Source of the DNA: an uncultured Bacteroidota bacterium
Lineage (GTDB): Bacteria; Bacteroidota; Bacteroidia; Chitinophagales; Chitinophagaceae
Assembly (NCBI GenBank): GCA_903831575.1
Contig: CAIKYB010000002.1
Span: 48,910-112,909 of the forward strand
DNA: 64,000 bases
Direction of reading: 5' to 3'
Shown: positions 48,817-58,724 of the stretch, piece by piece
Numbering within the stretch: position 1 is the stretch's first letter
Layout of the letters: every line of letters begins with the position of its first letter
Position numbers and translations under genes: made by a program
Notes under the pieces: generated by a model
Databases searched by the model: none
Told to the model about the DNA's origin: nothing
What the model saw: only the letters and a program-made list of their open reading frames with translations

Positions 48817-49689
48817 CTAACTCCATTCTTTCTCTTTCTGTTCATTTTCTTTATCAACTCTTGCTGCAATGATGACGCTGATTTCATAAAGCAATAATAA
48901 CGGAACTGCAACAATAATCTGACTTGTCCAATCTGGAGAAGGAGTTATAATGGCGGCTACAATCAAAATAATTACGAAGGCATACTTGCGATATTTTCTT
49001 AAGAATCCAGCAGTAATCAATCCAATTTTTGCCAATACGTAAGCTAAGATCGGTAGTTCAAAGGATAAACCACATCCTAAAATAATATCATTGAGTGTAT
49101 CGATGTAATCATCTAAAGTAGGCATGTATTTGTAAGCGCCTTTTGTTCCCAGGGTGAAGTTGGCCAAGAAATTAAAAGTAAATGGTGCCAATAAAAAATA
49201 ACCGAAAATTGCGCCTAGAAAGAAACAAAGGGAAACCCAAAAAATACTACCTCGAGAATATTTTAGTTCTTTTGGCGATAATGCCGGCTTAATAAATTTC
49301 CACAACTCCCAAAATAAATAGGGGAATGCAACAATTAATCCGCCAATCATCGCAATAGAAATTGCAGACATAAAAGGCCCGCTGATTGTATTTCCCTGTA
49401 ATTGAATATTTACAGGAGGCATACAAAGCGCATCTCCTAATTTTAAATAATGACTGAGATTACAAAGCCCACTGTAAGTAATAAAATCTGATTCAGCAGG
49501 TGCGAAAATGATGTGATCAAATATCCAGTCTATTTTCATGAATAAAGCTATAGCAATCACCAACCACACTATTACGGACCTCGTAATATGCCATCTCAAA
49601 GCTTCCAAATGATCGATAAAACTCATTTCGGCCTTGTTATCAAGTCCGTCTCTTTTGAAAAATGATCTTCTGTTGTTTGCCTTTTCCAA
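48817..49689 (-). CDS. tatC: Sec-independent protein translocase TatC
   Basis: 290 residues, six transmembrane helices. The cytosolic start SFIDHLEALRWHITRSVIVWLVIAI carries the conserved signal-peptide-binding LEELR-like segment (LEALRW). The first periplasmic loop is longer than in E. coli (CNLSHYLKLGDALCMPPVN), as is usual in Bacteroidota. Other signatures: FMSAISIAMIGGLIVAFPYLFWELWKFIKPALSPKE and GLSFELPILAYVLAKIGLI. TatC recognises twin-arginine signals on folded proteins. No tatA/tatB gene is adjacent. Follows prfA by 9 bp, so co-transcription is likely. Confidence 0.96.
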   Translation of the reverse strand: MEKANNRRSFFKRDGLDNKAEMSFIDHLEALRWHITRSVIVWLVIAIALFMKIDWIFDHIIFAPAESDFITYSGLCNLSHYLKLGDALCMPPVNIQLQGNTISGPFMSAISIAMIGGLIVAFPYLFWELWKFIKPALSPKELKYSRGSIFWVSLCFFLGAIFGYFLLAPFTFNFLANFTLGTKGAYKYMPTLDDYIDTLNDIILGCGLSFELPILAYVLAKIGLITAGFLRKYRKYAFVIILIVAAIITPSPDWTSQIIVAVPLLLLYEISVIIAARVDKENEQKEKEWS

Positions 49690-49698
49690 TGAAATATT

Positions 49699-50763
49699 TT
49701 ATTGTTGTGTAGTCAATTTTTCTGCATTTTCTGCAAATTGTAAAGCGTCAATAAATTCTTGTACTTCACCATTCAAAACGGTATCGAGATTGTAAACGGT
49801 AAGACCAATCCTGTGATCGGTAACTCTTCCCTGCGGATAATTGTATGTGCGAATTTTTGCACTTCGGTCACCGGTACTCACCAGGCTTTTTCTTTTGTGT
49901 GAAATGGCTTCTTCCGCTTTTCGTACTTCCTCATCATATAGTTTAGTACGAAGCATGTCCATTGCTTTTTCTCTGTTGCCCAACTGGCTTCTTTCTGTTT
50001 GACAAACCACAACTATGCCCGTAGGCTTATGCGTTAGGAAAACTTTGGTTTCTACTTTATTTACATTTTGTCCTCCTGCACCACCACTTCTTGCAGTTTC
50101 CATTTTTACATCACTCTCTTTCAATTCGAAATCTACTTCTTCAGCTTCCGGCATTACGGCTACAGTTGCGGCACTTGTATGTACTCTTCCACTGGCTTCG
50201 GTATCGGGTACACGCTGCACACGATGAACACCGCTTTCGAATTTCAATGTCCCATATACATCATCTCCCACAACTTCTACCTGCACCTCTTTGTAGCCTC
50301 CAACAGTACCTTCACTTTCACTCAATACACTTGTTTTCCATCCTTTCTTTTCACAATATTTTAAATACATCCTGAGCAAATTACCTGCAAATAAAGAAGC
50401 TTCATCACCACCGGTACCAGCCCTGATTTCCAGAATGGCATTTTTTTCATCGTAAGGATCTTTGGGAATAAGCATATTGCGAATTTCCTTTTCAAATAAC
50501 TCTTTCTTTTCTTCCATTGAGGGCAATTCAGATTTTGCCATTTCTCTCATCTCATCATCTTCGCCATTTAAAACCTCTTTATTAAAATCAATATCGTCAA
50601 GCAATTTCACATAAGCATTCCTTACATCAACAATTTTCCCCAGACTTCTGTATTCTTTACTCATTGCGCTGAATTTTTTATTGTCTCTTACAATCTCAGG
50701 ATTCGTAAGCGCAACGCCCAGGTTATCAAATTTTGCCTTTATCGCATCAAGTTTATCTAACAT
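49699..50763 (-). CDS. prfA: Peptide chain release factor 1
   Basis: 354 residues. Reads UAA/UAG and triggers peptide release. Decoding motif P-x-T lies in [17 protein letters not shown], and the catalytic GGQ in [19 protein letters not shown]. An N-terminal coiled-coil domain (about 1-100) and the C-terminal [18 protein letters not shown] are typical. The -7 element TAAATTTG at 50866-50873 (minus) gives a leader of about 100 nt that begins with a 10-bp stem-loop (50826-50860). Upstream gene of the prfA-tatC unit. The release-methylation partner prmC is not in the window. Confidence 0.97.
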   Translation of the reverse strand: MLDKLDAIKAKFDNLGVALTNPEIVRDNKKFSAMSKEYRSLGKIVDVRNAYVKLLDDIDFNKEVLNGEDDEMREMAKSELPSMEEKKELFEKEIRNMLIPKDPYDEKNAILEIRAGTGGDEASLFAGNLLRMYLKYCEKKGWKTSVLSESEGTVGGYKEVQVEVVGDDVYGTLKFESGVHRVQRVPDTEASGRVHTSAATVAVMPEAEEVDFELKESDVKMETARSGGAGGQNVNKVETKVFLTHKPTGIVVVCQTERSQLGNREKAMDMLRTKLYDEEVRKAEEAISHKRKSLVSTGDRSAKIRTYNYPQGRVTDHRIGLTVYNLDTVLNGEVQEFIDALQFAENAEKLTTQQ

Positions 50764-50825
50764 ATCGTAATTTTATAATCCTCAAGTGATAACTTATTTA
50801 TTAAGCTCAACTTGTTATTCATTTC

Positions 50826-50860
50826 TTTGATGGAGAAAAAAATTGGATTCCTCCATCAAA
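50826..50860 (-). promoter_or_regulatory. Stem-loop at the 5' end of the prfA leader
   Basis: TTTGATGGAG (50826-50835) and CTCCATCAAA (50851-50860) are perfect 10-bp inverted arms with a 15-nt loop. On the minus strand it lies just downstream of the predicted start site and about 63 nt before the prfA ATG, so it would be the 5' cap structure of this mRNA. On the plus strand it precedes the amidohydrolase gene but lacks a T-run. Confidence 0.45.
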
Positions 50861-50865
50861 GCGTG

Positions 50866-50873
50866 CAAATTTA
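50866..50873 (-). promoter_or_regulatory. -7 promoter element of prfA
   Basis: Minus strand TAAATTTG, exact TAnnTTTG match, about 103 nt upstream of the prfA ATG; predicts a long structured leader. Confidence 0.48.
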
Positions 50874-50893
50874 CATGATATCAACCAATCATT

Positions 50894-52048
50894 TTGTATA
50901 GAAAATTATCAGCACCTCAAATTTTTAATGGCTATGAGATTTTGCCAGCCGGAAACGTGCTTATTCTTGATCATAAAGGTGCCATAATCGACATTGTGAA
51001 TAAAATTGATGCCGGTGATGATATTCAATGGCAGGAAGGCATTTTATCTCCAGGGTTTATTAATGCTCATTGTCATCTTGAGCTTTCTCACATGAAGGGC
51101 ATTATTCCAAAACATACCGGTCTGGTTGATTTTGTAATGAAAATTGTTGACAGTAGAAAATCCAGCGAGTCAGCAATTTTTGAAGCCATTGAAAATGCAG
51201 AAGCAGAGATGAAAAAAAATGGCATTGTTGCAGTGGGTGATATCTGCAATACAAACCATACCATCACTCAAAAAAGTAAGAAAAATCTTTATTATCATAA
51301 TTTTCTTGAGGCCAGTGGATTTCCAAAAAATGCCGCAACACCACGCTTTTCAATTATTGAAAACTTGTACCATCAATTTGCAGAAAAACTTGAACATCAT
51401 TCTATCGTTCCACATGCGCCTTATTCCGTATCAACAGACTTGCTAGAAAAAATCACTCATTTTTATGGCAATGAAATTATCACAATGCATAACCAGGAAA
51501 CGGAGGAAGAAAACGAATGGTTTAAAAATAAGTCCGGTGATTTTTTAAAATTATATAATCAACTAAATATCGACACATCCTCTTTTGATTCAAAAGGGGA
51601 GAGTAGTTTACGCCATTTTCTGCCTTATTTCAAAACAAAAAACCGACTTATTCTGGTTCATAATCTTTTTACAAATGAAGAGGATATAGCGGCAGCAAAA
51701 ATTATTTTTAATCAGGAATCTTCAAATTTGTATTTCTGCTTGTGTCCTAACGCTAACGTGTATATCAGTAATAAACTTCCTGATATCAATTTGTTTGTTC
51801 GTAACCAATGTAATATTGTTTTAGGAACGGATAGTTTGGCTTCGAATGACCAACTCTCTATTCTTGAAGAAATCAACACTTTACAAAAAGCGTATCCTGA
51901 TCTTTCCTTATCTGAAATGCTGAAATGGGCTACCAGTAATGGTGCTAAGGCATTGAAAATTGATGACAAGTATGGAAGTTTTGAAAAGGGGAAGACGCCA
52001 GGAGTTGTTTTAATTCAAAATGAAAGTGTTGTGAATTTGGAAGTTTAA
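50894..52048 (+). CDS. Amidohydrolase-family protein (TRZ/ATZ-like deaminase/hydrolase)
   Basis: 384 residues starting at a TTG (50894); there is no usable ATG nearby and the protein aligns from MYRKLSAPQIF. Metal-dependent TIM barrel: GFINAHCHLELSH (HxH), VPHAPYSVS (His), MHNQETEEE (His, Glu) and LGTDSLASNDQLSILEE (Asp). This is the subtype III pattern of ATZ/TRZ, guanine and aminodeoxyfutalosine deaminases. The composite domain at the N-terminus and the ends (KGKTPGVVLI) is complete. It acts on a cytosolic amine or amide ring substrate; which one is unknown. Divergent from prfA. Confidence 0.87.
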   Translation: MYRKLSAPQIFNGYEILPAGNVLILDHKGAIIDIVNKIDAGDDIQWQEGILSPGFINAHCHLELSHMKGIIPKHTGLVDFVMKIVDSRKSSESAIFEAIENAEAEMKKNGIVAVGDICNTNHTITQKSKKNLYYHNFLEASGFPKNAATPRFSIIENLYHQFAEKLEHHSIVPHAPYSVSTDLLEKITHFYGNEIITMHNQETEEENEWFKNKSGDFLKLYNQLNIDTSSFDSKGESSLRHFLPYFKTKNRLILVHNLFTNEEDIAAAKIIFNQESSNLYFCLCPNANVYISNKLPDINLFVRNQCNIVLGTDSLASNDQLSILEEINTLQKAYPDLSLSEMLKWATSNGAKALKIDDKYGSFEKGKTPGVVLIQNESVVNLEV

Positions 52049-52055
52049 AGTTTTT

Positions 52056-52240
52056 GTTTCACGCAAAGATCGCAAGGGAGCAAAGCGGCAAAGCCAAATC
52101 AACAAATCAACCTCTTCAACCCTTCAACCAACTTCAACAAATCAACCTCTCAACAAATCAACCAATCAACCAATCAACTTTTCAACAACACTCAACTCCT
52201 TCAACAACATTCACCCCCTTCAACAAAATTCACCCCCTCC
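52056..52240. repeat. Inverted copy of the GTTGAA/TTTGCGTGAAAC repeat region
   Basis: Begins with GTTTCACGCAAAG..CGCAAGGGAGCAAAG (52056-52085), which is the reverse complement of the element in the 37.9-38.2 kb region with two mismatches in 30. Then about 150 bp made almost wholly of CAAC/TCAAC words (ATCAACC, TTCAACAA, CCAATCAACC), running up to and past the recO stop. Non-coding; it occupies the 192-bp convergent gap between the amidohydrolase and recO. Confidence 0.8.
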
Positions 52241-52987
52241 TCACCCCAACACCTCCTGCAATATCTTCAAAGATTTCATTTGTCCAAAGTCGTTTAAATG
52301 CAAACTGTAATATGTTTGATAGCTCATCAACAGCGCTCTTCTTGTTTCTTTGTTTAATTTAATCTCACCGAGTTCATTGGGATGCATTGCCATTAAGAGT
52401 TCGTATGTTTTGTAAGCCAGCTCTCCTTGTATAAAATGCTGGTGAATGGGTTTTTCTGTTAAAAAAAAGCCTTCTGCCAAATCAAGATAAATTTCAACGG
52501 AAGTCATTTTTTTAGGATCTGGACTTTGAATTTTAAATCCAAAAAAATGGGGCAATTGCAGCGAAAAATAAAGTGAAAAATTGGAGGCGATATTCTTTTC
52601 TGCAACATCAAGATTTAGGAAGGCATCTTCACAAAAAGAAAATAGATCAGCATTGCTTTCTGGTTGTTTGATTGATTTTAAAAGTAATTCCAGCATGTAA
52701 GTAACAATGCTGTTTTTAACCACATCACTCAATAAATTTTGATAAACAGCAGCCCAGGAACATTCTTTGATCCGTTGCATATTTTTCATGTCATTGTGAT
52801 ACACTTCCAAATCCAGGATGGCTGAAGGTTGTAACATGATGCCCATCCCATTCTTTTTCTGCTGTTTCCTAACTCCGTTTATTAAATATGTTTGCATCCC
52901 AAACAATTCGGTAAAAATGGTAGCAACAATACTTGTTTCTCCATATTTAATTGTTCGAATAACAATGCCTTTAGTTTTGTGTATCAT
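52241..52987 (-). CDS. recO: DNA repair protein RecO
   Basis: 248 residues. N-terminal OB fold (KTKGIVIRTIKYGETSIVATIFTELFGMQTYLINGVR) and a helical C-terminal domain. RecO anneals complementary strands and, with RecR, loads RecA onto SSB-coated DNA in the RecFOR pathway. The C-terminal zinc-finger cysteines of some RecO proteins are absent here, as often in Bacteroidota. The stop lies within CAAC-rich repeat DNA (the last codons encode LQEVLG just before it). Divergent from the RND gene. Confidence 0.92.
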   Translation of the reverse strand: MIHKTKGIVIRTIKYGETSIVATIFTELFGMQTYLINGVRKQQKKNGMGIMLQPSAILDLEVYHNDMKNMQRIKECSWAAVYQNLLSDVVKNSIVTYMLELLLKSIKQPESNADLFSFCEDAFLNLDVAEKNIASNFSLYFSLQLPHFFGFKIQSPDPKKMTSVEIYLDLAEGFFLTEKPIHQHFIQGELAYKTYELLMAMHPNELGEIKLNKETRRALLMSYQTYYSLHLNDFGQMKSLKILQEVLG

Positions 52988-53086
52988 TTTTTCAGTACAA
53001 ACTTCAATTTATATCTTGTCGTTTTTTATAAATAAACTTTCTTTGCAAGAATATTAAAACAAAATAATCACCAATATTATAACATT

Positions 53087-55420
53087 ATGTGGCAAGGTTT
53101 GGCAAAATGGGTATTAAAAAACAGATTTATACTATTGTGTTTTTTATTGGCAACAACCATATTGATGGGATTCTATGCTGCTAAAGTCAAACTGAGCTAT
53201 GAATTTGCCCGTGCTATTCCTACAGATAACCCTAAGTATCAAGATTATGTTTCTTTTAAAAAGCTATTTGGTGACGATGGCAATTTGATGGTTATTGGTG
53301 TTCAGACCAAGCATTTTTTTGAAAAAGAGCACTTTAGCCATTATCAACAATTCGGAAACGAGGTAAAGCATGTTCCACATGTGGAAGAAGTTTTAAGCGT
53401 ACCGATGGCGGTAATTCTGGAGAAAGACAGTATTGTAGAAAAATTGCAGCCACAAAAAATATTTGCAGATCATTACGAACGTCAGGAAAGCCTTGACAGT
53501 GCAGCATCTCGGTTCTTTAATCTTCCTTTTTACAAGACCATGTTGTACAATGAGGATTCATCTACTTATTTAATGGCTGTTAAAATCAATAAAGCCATTT
53601 TAAATTCTCCGGCAAGAGTTAAAGTGGTTCAGGATATTATGAATATTGCCGCGCAGTATAAAAGTACAACCGGCATTGAAACACATTTGAGCGGCTTACC
53701 ATTAATCAGAACTGTAGTAGCAGAGCGCATTCAGAAGGAAATGAAGTTGTTTCTTTTTGCATCACTTGGCTTGAGTTTATTGATTTTATTTTTATTTTTC
53801 CGCTCCATCAGCACCGCATTTATTTCACTGAGTGTAGTGTTGATTAGTGTAGTATGGACGGTTGCCGTGATTTATTTATGTGGGTATAAAATTACTTTAT
53901 TAACTGCATTAATTCCTTCGCTAGTTGTGGTTATTGGCATTCCCAATTGTATCTATTTTATCAATAAATTTCATACTTCTTATCTAAATAGTGGGTTGAC
54001 TTCATTATCCGAAAGAAAAAATAATGCGTTAGTGGATATGGTAAGTAAAATGGGAGTAGTAACGCTATTTTGCAATATTACTGCAGCCATTGGATTTGCT
54101 GTATTTGCACTAACAAAAAGCGCCGTATTAAAGGAGTTTGGCGTAGTTGCAGGAATTAGTATCATGCTGATCTTTTTTATCTCCTTTCTTTTTTTACCTA
54201 TTGTATTGAGTTATGCAAAAGCACCGGGATCAACACAATTAAAATATTTAGACAATAAATGGGTCGGTTTATTTTTGGCAAAAGTGGAAGTCTGGGTTTT
54301 CGGTCACAAAAAATCAATAATGCTGTTGACCTGTTTGGTAATAATCATTTCCATATTGGGCGTATTAAGGTTAAAAACCATTACCTACATAGTAGATGAT
54401 TTGCCCAAGACGGATAAAATCTATACCGATTTGAAATTTTTCGAACAGCATTTCAAAGGGATCATGCCGCTTGAAATCGTTATTGATACAAAGAAAAAAC
54501 ATGGGCTTTCAGGAATGAAGTCGCTATCAGTGTTTGAAAAGGTAGATTCTTTATCCAATTATATTGCCAGTAAAAAAGAAATGAATCGTCCACTTAGTGT
54601 TGCAGAGGGTTTGAAATTTGCTAAACAAGGATTTTATGATAATGATGCTACTCAATATTTGATGCCGAATTCTTTTGATGGCGCTTTTGTTGGTGAATAT
54701 CTTAAGCCGGGGAAAGATGCTAAAGTAAAAAACAATTTCGCTAAAATGCTCAACGCTTTTATTGACAAAGACAGGCGTTACACTAGACTTAGCGTAAATA
54801 TGGCGGATGTAGGCACAAAAGAATTACCTCTTTTATTAAATGACATTGAGCAAAAAGCGAATCGTTATTTTGATTCTAGTCATTATAAAGTCACCTTAAC
54901 AGGTACAAGTATCACGTTTTTAGAAGGCAGCAAGTTTATTATCAATGGTTTAAAGGAAAGCATTTTTTGGGCTTTTTTACTTATTGCGATTTGTATGCTG
55001 TATTTGTTTCGCTCTTTTAGAATATTAATCTGTTCCTTAATTCCCAATTTAATCCCTTTATTGATTACAGCGGGTATAATGGGTTGGGTAGGGGTTCCGC
55101 TTAAACCCTCTACGGTATTGGTTTTTAGCGTAGCGCTTGGAATAGCAGTTGATATAACGATTCGCTTTCTAGTGAATTACAGACAAGTATTTCCTGAAGT
55201 AAATCATAATGTTGAAATCGCTATTAAATCTACGATTCAACAAACAGGGCTGAGTATTATTTATACATCATTGGTATTAACAGTTGGCTTTATTGTGTTC
55301 TGTGCAAGCAGCTTTGGCGGCACTTTTGCTTTAGGATGGTTAACATCAGTTACTTTATTGACGGCGACCCTTACTAATTTAATTGTTTTGCCAGTATTAT
55401 TGACTTTGTTTAAGAAGTAA
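53087..55420 (+). CDS. RND-superfamily exporter (MMPL/HpnN-like)
   Basis: 777 residues with the duplicated RND layout: one helix (about 15-30), a large periplasmic loop, five helices (about 225-385, containing VVIGIPNCIYFINKF), then a second helix (about 405-425), loop, and five final helices (FSVALGIAVDITIRFLVNYR). GxxxDxx-type residues in helices 4 and 10 (GIPN and GIAVDITIRF) would form the proton relay; Asp is present only in the second half. Half the size of AcrB-type pumps, like MMPL or hopanoid/lipid exporters (SSD family). Likely moves a lipid or lipophilic compound across the inner membrane. Monocistronic. Confidence 0.87.
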   Translation: MWQGLAKWVLKNRFILLCFLLATTILMGFYAAKVKLSYEFARAIPTDNPKYQDYVSFKKLFGDDGNLMVIGVQTKHFFEKEHFSHYQQFGNEVKHVPHVEEVLSVPMAVILEKDSIVEKLQPQKIFADHYERQESLDSAASRFFNLPFYKTMLYNEDSSTYLMAVKINKAILNSPARVKVVQDIMNIAAQYKSTTGIETHLSGLPLIRTVVAERIQKEMKLFLFASLGLSLLILFLFFRSISTAFISLSVVLISVVWTVAVIYLCGYKITLLTALIPSLVVVIGIPNCIYFINKFHTSYLNSGLTSLSERKNNALVDMVSKMGVVTLFCNITAAIGFAVFALTKSAVLKEFGVVAGISIMLIFFISFLFLPIVLSYAKAPGSTQLKYLDNKWVGLFLAKVEVWVFGHKKSIMLLTCLVIIISILGVLRLKTITYIVDDLPKTDKIYTDLKFFEQHFKGIMPLEIVIDTKKKHGLSGMKSLSVFEKVDSLSNYIASKKEMNRPLSVAEGLKFAKQGFYDNDATQYLMPNSFDGAFVGEYLKPGKDAKVKNNFAKMLNAFIDKDRRYTRLSVNMADVGTKELPLLLNDIEQKANRYFDSSHYKVTLTGTSITFLEGSKFIINGLKESIFWAFLLIAICMLYLFRSFRILICSLIPNLIPLLITAGIMGWVGVPLKPSTVLVFSVALGIAVDITIRFLVNYRQVFPEVNHNVEIAIKSTIQQTGLSIIYTSLVLTVGFIVFCASSFGGTFALGWLTSVTLLTATLTNLIVLPVLLTLFKK

Positions 55421-55484
55421 TTTGATTTAATAATGGCTTTTTCATTGTTATTTCAGTATCATATACAAAAATTATTTATTGTAA

Positions 55485-55528
55485 AAAAAAAAATTATGCT
55501 ATTGTTAAAAAAAAATTATGCTATTGTT
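55485..55528 (+). repeat. 22-bp tandem duplication upstream of susC-like gene
   Basis: The 22-bp unit (poly-A followed by TTATGCTATTGTTA) occurs twice head to tail with no mismatch, immediately upstream of the -7 element. It could arise by slippage at the A-tracts and places an additional TTG and A-tract near the promoter. Confidence 0.8.
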
Positions 55529-55538
55529 AAATAGAAGT

Positions 55539-55546
55539 TATATTTG
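55539..55546 (+). promoter_or_regulatory. -7 promoter element of the SusC-SusD operon
   Basis: TATATTTG, exact TAnnTTTG, 22 nt before the ATG at 55569; it lies within the open frame that begins at 55518, which argues for the later start. Confidence 0.52.
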
Positions 55547-55568
55547 TGAACAAAAAATAATTAAGCAC

Positions 55569-58500
55569 ATGAGAAAAGTAGTATTAATTTTATTAGCCTC
55601 AATGTTTACGACACTTAGTCTTTTTGCACAAAAAAAGGTGAGTGGTATTGTAACTGATGCTAACGGTAAGCCATTGGCTAATGTTTCAGTTGTGGTAAAA
55701 GGCACTAATATAGGCGCTTCTACAAATGCTGATGGAGTATTTACTTTAACTGTTCCTGAAAATGCTAAAACATTACAGTTTTCTTCTGTAAGTATGGATG
55801 CAAAGGAAGTTGCTGTAAGTAGCGGAAATTTTAATGTAAAAATGCAACCTAAGGCTGAAGACCTTGGAGATGTTATTGTTACTGTTCCATACGGAACAGT
55901 TAAGAAAAAAGCTTTTACAGGAGCTGAAAATACTATTACTTCAGCATCTCTTCAAAAGCAACAAGTTACTTCTGTAACTAAAGCGCTTGAAGGACTTATA
56001 CCAGGCCTTATCGCTACCAATGGTGGTGGACAGCCTGGAAGCAGTTCTAGCATAAGAATCAGAGGATTCGGTTCTGTAAATGCAAGCAGTTCACCATTAT
56101 ATGTTTTGAATGGTGTACCTTATGATGGATCTATCGAAGCTATTTCTAGTGATGATATTGAGTCAGTTACAGTCTTGAAAGATGCTGCTGCTGCTGCATT
56201 ATACGGATCTCGTGCTGCTAATGGCGTTATTTTAATAAATACAAAAAAAGGTAAAAAAGGAAAAGCGGTTGTTACCTTAAGTGCTCGTCAGGGCATTATG
56301 ACTCGTGGTATTCCTGAATACGATAGATTAGCTCCAAAAGAATATTACGAAACTTTTTGGGAAGCCTATCGTAATAGTTATATTACTCAAGGAGCAACTC
56401 CTGCAGATGCTGGAATTGCAGCTTCTGATCGTTTAACTGGTCCTAATGGATTAGTTTATAATGCATATAATGTTCCAGGCGGAAGTCTAGTTGATCCAGT
56501 TACTGGAAAATTAGATCCTAATGCAAAATTATTATGGAATGAATCATGGGAAGATGCTTTGTTCCGTCGCGCACATCGCTCCAACGTTGCATTAAGCATA
56601 TCTGGTGCAAGTGACAATATGGATTATTTCTTTTCTGCAGGATATCTTGATGAAGAAGGAATTGTTAGAAATTCAGGGTTTAAGCGTTATAATTTCCGTT
56701 TGGATGTAAACTCTGCGACAACGAAATGGTTGAATACTGGAATTAATCTGGATGGATCTGTAACTAAACAAACTTCAGTTTTAAGTGGAGGTACTGCTAC
56801 AAGTAATCCATTCTATTATTCAAGAGAAATGGGCCCTATTTATCCTGTTTATCAACATGATTTAGTTACCGGAGCTATTGTTACAGATGCTAGTGGTCAA
56901 CCCATGTTAGATTTTGGTACACCTGATCAAATGGGTACAAGACCATATGCACCTAGATCAAATTTAAGAGGAACAATCGAATTGGATCAAAATTATAGTG
57001 ATCTTTTGGGTGGTAATTTAAATACTTATGCAGAAATAAAATTTTTAAAAGATTTCTCTTTTAAAACTACTTTAGGTCTTAACTTATCAGATGTCTACTC
57101 TACAGATTATCAAAATAATCAATACGGAGATGCAGCACCTACTGTACCTGGTAATGGTGGTAGATCAACAAAATCTTTTTTTAGACAATTGTCTTTGACA
57201 GCTAATGAAGTATTGACTTGGACAAAACAATTGAGTCTTAATAATGTGAAATTATTATTAGGTCATGAAAACTATAAATTCAAAGGCAATTCTTTAAGTG
57301 CTGATAAATATGGTTTCCTTTATCCAGGACAAACTGAATTGGATAATGGTACTGCTTCTAATTCTCCTGCAAGTTCAAGCGAGGATAACCATAGAATAGA
57401 AAGTTATTTTGCTAACTTAAATTATGATTACGATCAAAAATATTTATTGTCAGCAAGTTTCCGCTCTGATGGATCTTCAAGATTCCGTGACGAAGTTCGT
57501 TGGGGTAATTTTTATTCAATAGGGTTAGGCTGGAGAATTACACAAGAGAAATTCATGAAGAATGTAAAATGGGTTAATGATTTAAAGTTAAGATTTAGTT
57601 ATGGTGAACAAGGAAATGAAGATATTGGTGACTATTATCCATATAGATCGTATTACTATGCTACCGGAACAGGAAGTTATAGCCCTCCAACTACTGCGAC
57701 AAATGCAAATTTACTATGGGAGAAAAATAAAGTTACTAATCTAGGTCTTGATTTCTCTTTATTTAAAAGAAGACTTTCTGGTACCATTGAGTTGTATAAT
57801 AAAGTTTCTGACAACTTGTTGTTTGATGTTCCTCTTCCTGCTTCTACTGGGTATTCAAGTATTACCAAGAATGTTGGAACGATGAGAAATTTTGGTCTTG
57901 AAGTACAGTTAGGGTACAATGTTATTATGAAAAAGAAATTCAATTGGAGAGTTGACCTTAACTTAACTAGCTTTAAGAATGAGATTACTAAATTACCTCC
58001 AGGACAACCTACAGTATCAGGAATCGTTACCGGAACAAAAAAACTGTCTATTTATCATAGCATTTATGATTTTTGGTTGCCAGAATATGCTGGTGTAGAC
58101 GCTTCAACTGGTGATGCATTATATTATAAAGATATTTTAGACGCATCAGGAAATATAACCGGTAAAAAAGTGACTAATGTTTATAATCAGGCTACTTATT
58201 ATTACCATGGATCAGCTATTCCTAAAATATCTGGTGGTATTAGCAACTCTTTCAATTATAAAAGATTTGATTTGTCCGTATTGTTAACTTTCGCATATGG
58301 CTCATTATTCTATGACGGGAACTATGCATCACTCATGCATCGTGGTGCTGCAGGAACTGCTTGGAGTACTGATATTCTTCAAAGATGGCAAAATCCTGGA
58401 GATGTTACAGTCGTGCCTAGAGTAGAAAGTGAAACAGCTCAAGCTCAAGAAGGAGCATCTACTAGATTTCTGATGGACGGATCTTGGTTGAATGTAAAAA

Positions 58501-58703
58501 ATGTTACTTTAAGTTATGCTGTTCCTCAAAGCAAGAAGAATTCTATTCTTGGAGGAATTACTGTTTTTGTAAATTGCGATAATGCAATTTTATTTACAGC
58601 TAAAAAAGGTATGGATCCACAACGTTCTTTCACTGGAACATCAGATGCTACCTATACACCATTCCGCACTGTTACGGCAGGGCTTACAGTTAATTTTAAA
58701 TAA
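55569..58703 (+). CDS. SusC/RagA-family TonB-linked outer-membrane protein
   Basis: 1044 residues from the ATG at 55569 (signal peptide RKVVLILLASMFTTLSLFAQ). Carboxypeptidase-regulatory-like domain (about 25-105: VSGIVTDANGKPLANVSVVVKGTNIGASTNADGVFTLTV region), plug with IRIRGFGSVNASSSPLYVLNGVPYDG and VTVLKDAAAAALYGSRAANGVILINTKKGKKG (the SusC signature), then a 22-strand barrel. With SusD it forms a lidded importer for oligosaccharides or oligopeptides driven by TonB. First gene of a three-gene operon. No glycan-degrading enzyme lies within the visible neighbourhood, so substrate is open. Confidence 0.96.
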   Translation: MRKVVLILLASMFTTLSLFAQKKVSGIVTDANGKPLANVSVVVKGTNIGASTNADGVFTLTVPENAKTLQFSSVSMDAKEVAVSSGNFNVKMQPKAEDLGDVIVTVPYGTVKKKAFTGAENTITSASLQKQQVTSVTKALEGLIPGLIATNGGGQPGSSSSIRIRGFGSVNASSSPLYVLNGVPYDGSIEAISSDDIESVTVLKDAAAAALYGSRAANGVILINTKKGKKGKAVVTLSARQGIMTRGIPEYDRLAPKEYYETFWEAYRNSYITQGATPADAGIAASDRLTGPNGLVYNAYNVPGGSLVDPVTGKLDPNAKLLWNESWEDALFRRAHRSNVALSISGASDNMDYFFSAGYLDEEGIVRNSGFKRYNFRLDVNSATTKWLNTGINLDGSVTKQTSVLSGGTATSNPFYYSREMGPIYPVYQHDLVTGAIVTDASGQPMLDFGTPDQMGTRPYAPRSNLRGTIELDQNYSDLLGGNLNTYAEIKFLKDFSFKTTLGLNLSDVYSTDYQNNQYGDAAPTVPGNGGRSTKSFFRQLSLTANEVLTWTKQLSLNNVKLLLGHENYKFKGNSLSADKYGFLYPGQTELDNGTASNSPASSSEDNHRIESYFANLNYDYDQKYLLSASFRSDGSSRFRDEVRWGNFYSIGLGWRITQEKFMKNVKWVNDLKLRFSYGEQGNEDIGDYYPYRSYYYATGTGSYSPPTTATNANLLWEKNKVTNLGLDFSLFKRRLSGTIELYNKVSDNLLFDVPLPASTGYSSITKNVGTMRNFGLEVQLGYNVIMKKKFNWRVDLNLTSFKNEITKLPPGQPTVSGIVTGTKKLSIYHSIYDFWLPEYAGVDASTGDALYYKDILDASGNITGKKVTNVYNQATYYYHGSAIPKISGGISNSFNYKRFDLSVLLTFAYGSLFYDGNYASLMHRGAAGTAWSTDILQRWQNPGDVTVVPRVESETAQAQEGASTRFLMDGSWLNVKNVTLSYAVPQSKKNSILGGITVFVNCDNAILFTAKKGMDPQRSFTGTSDATYTPFRTVTAGLTVNFK

Positions 58704-58724
58704 TAAAATATAAAACACATAAAC

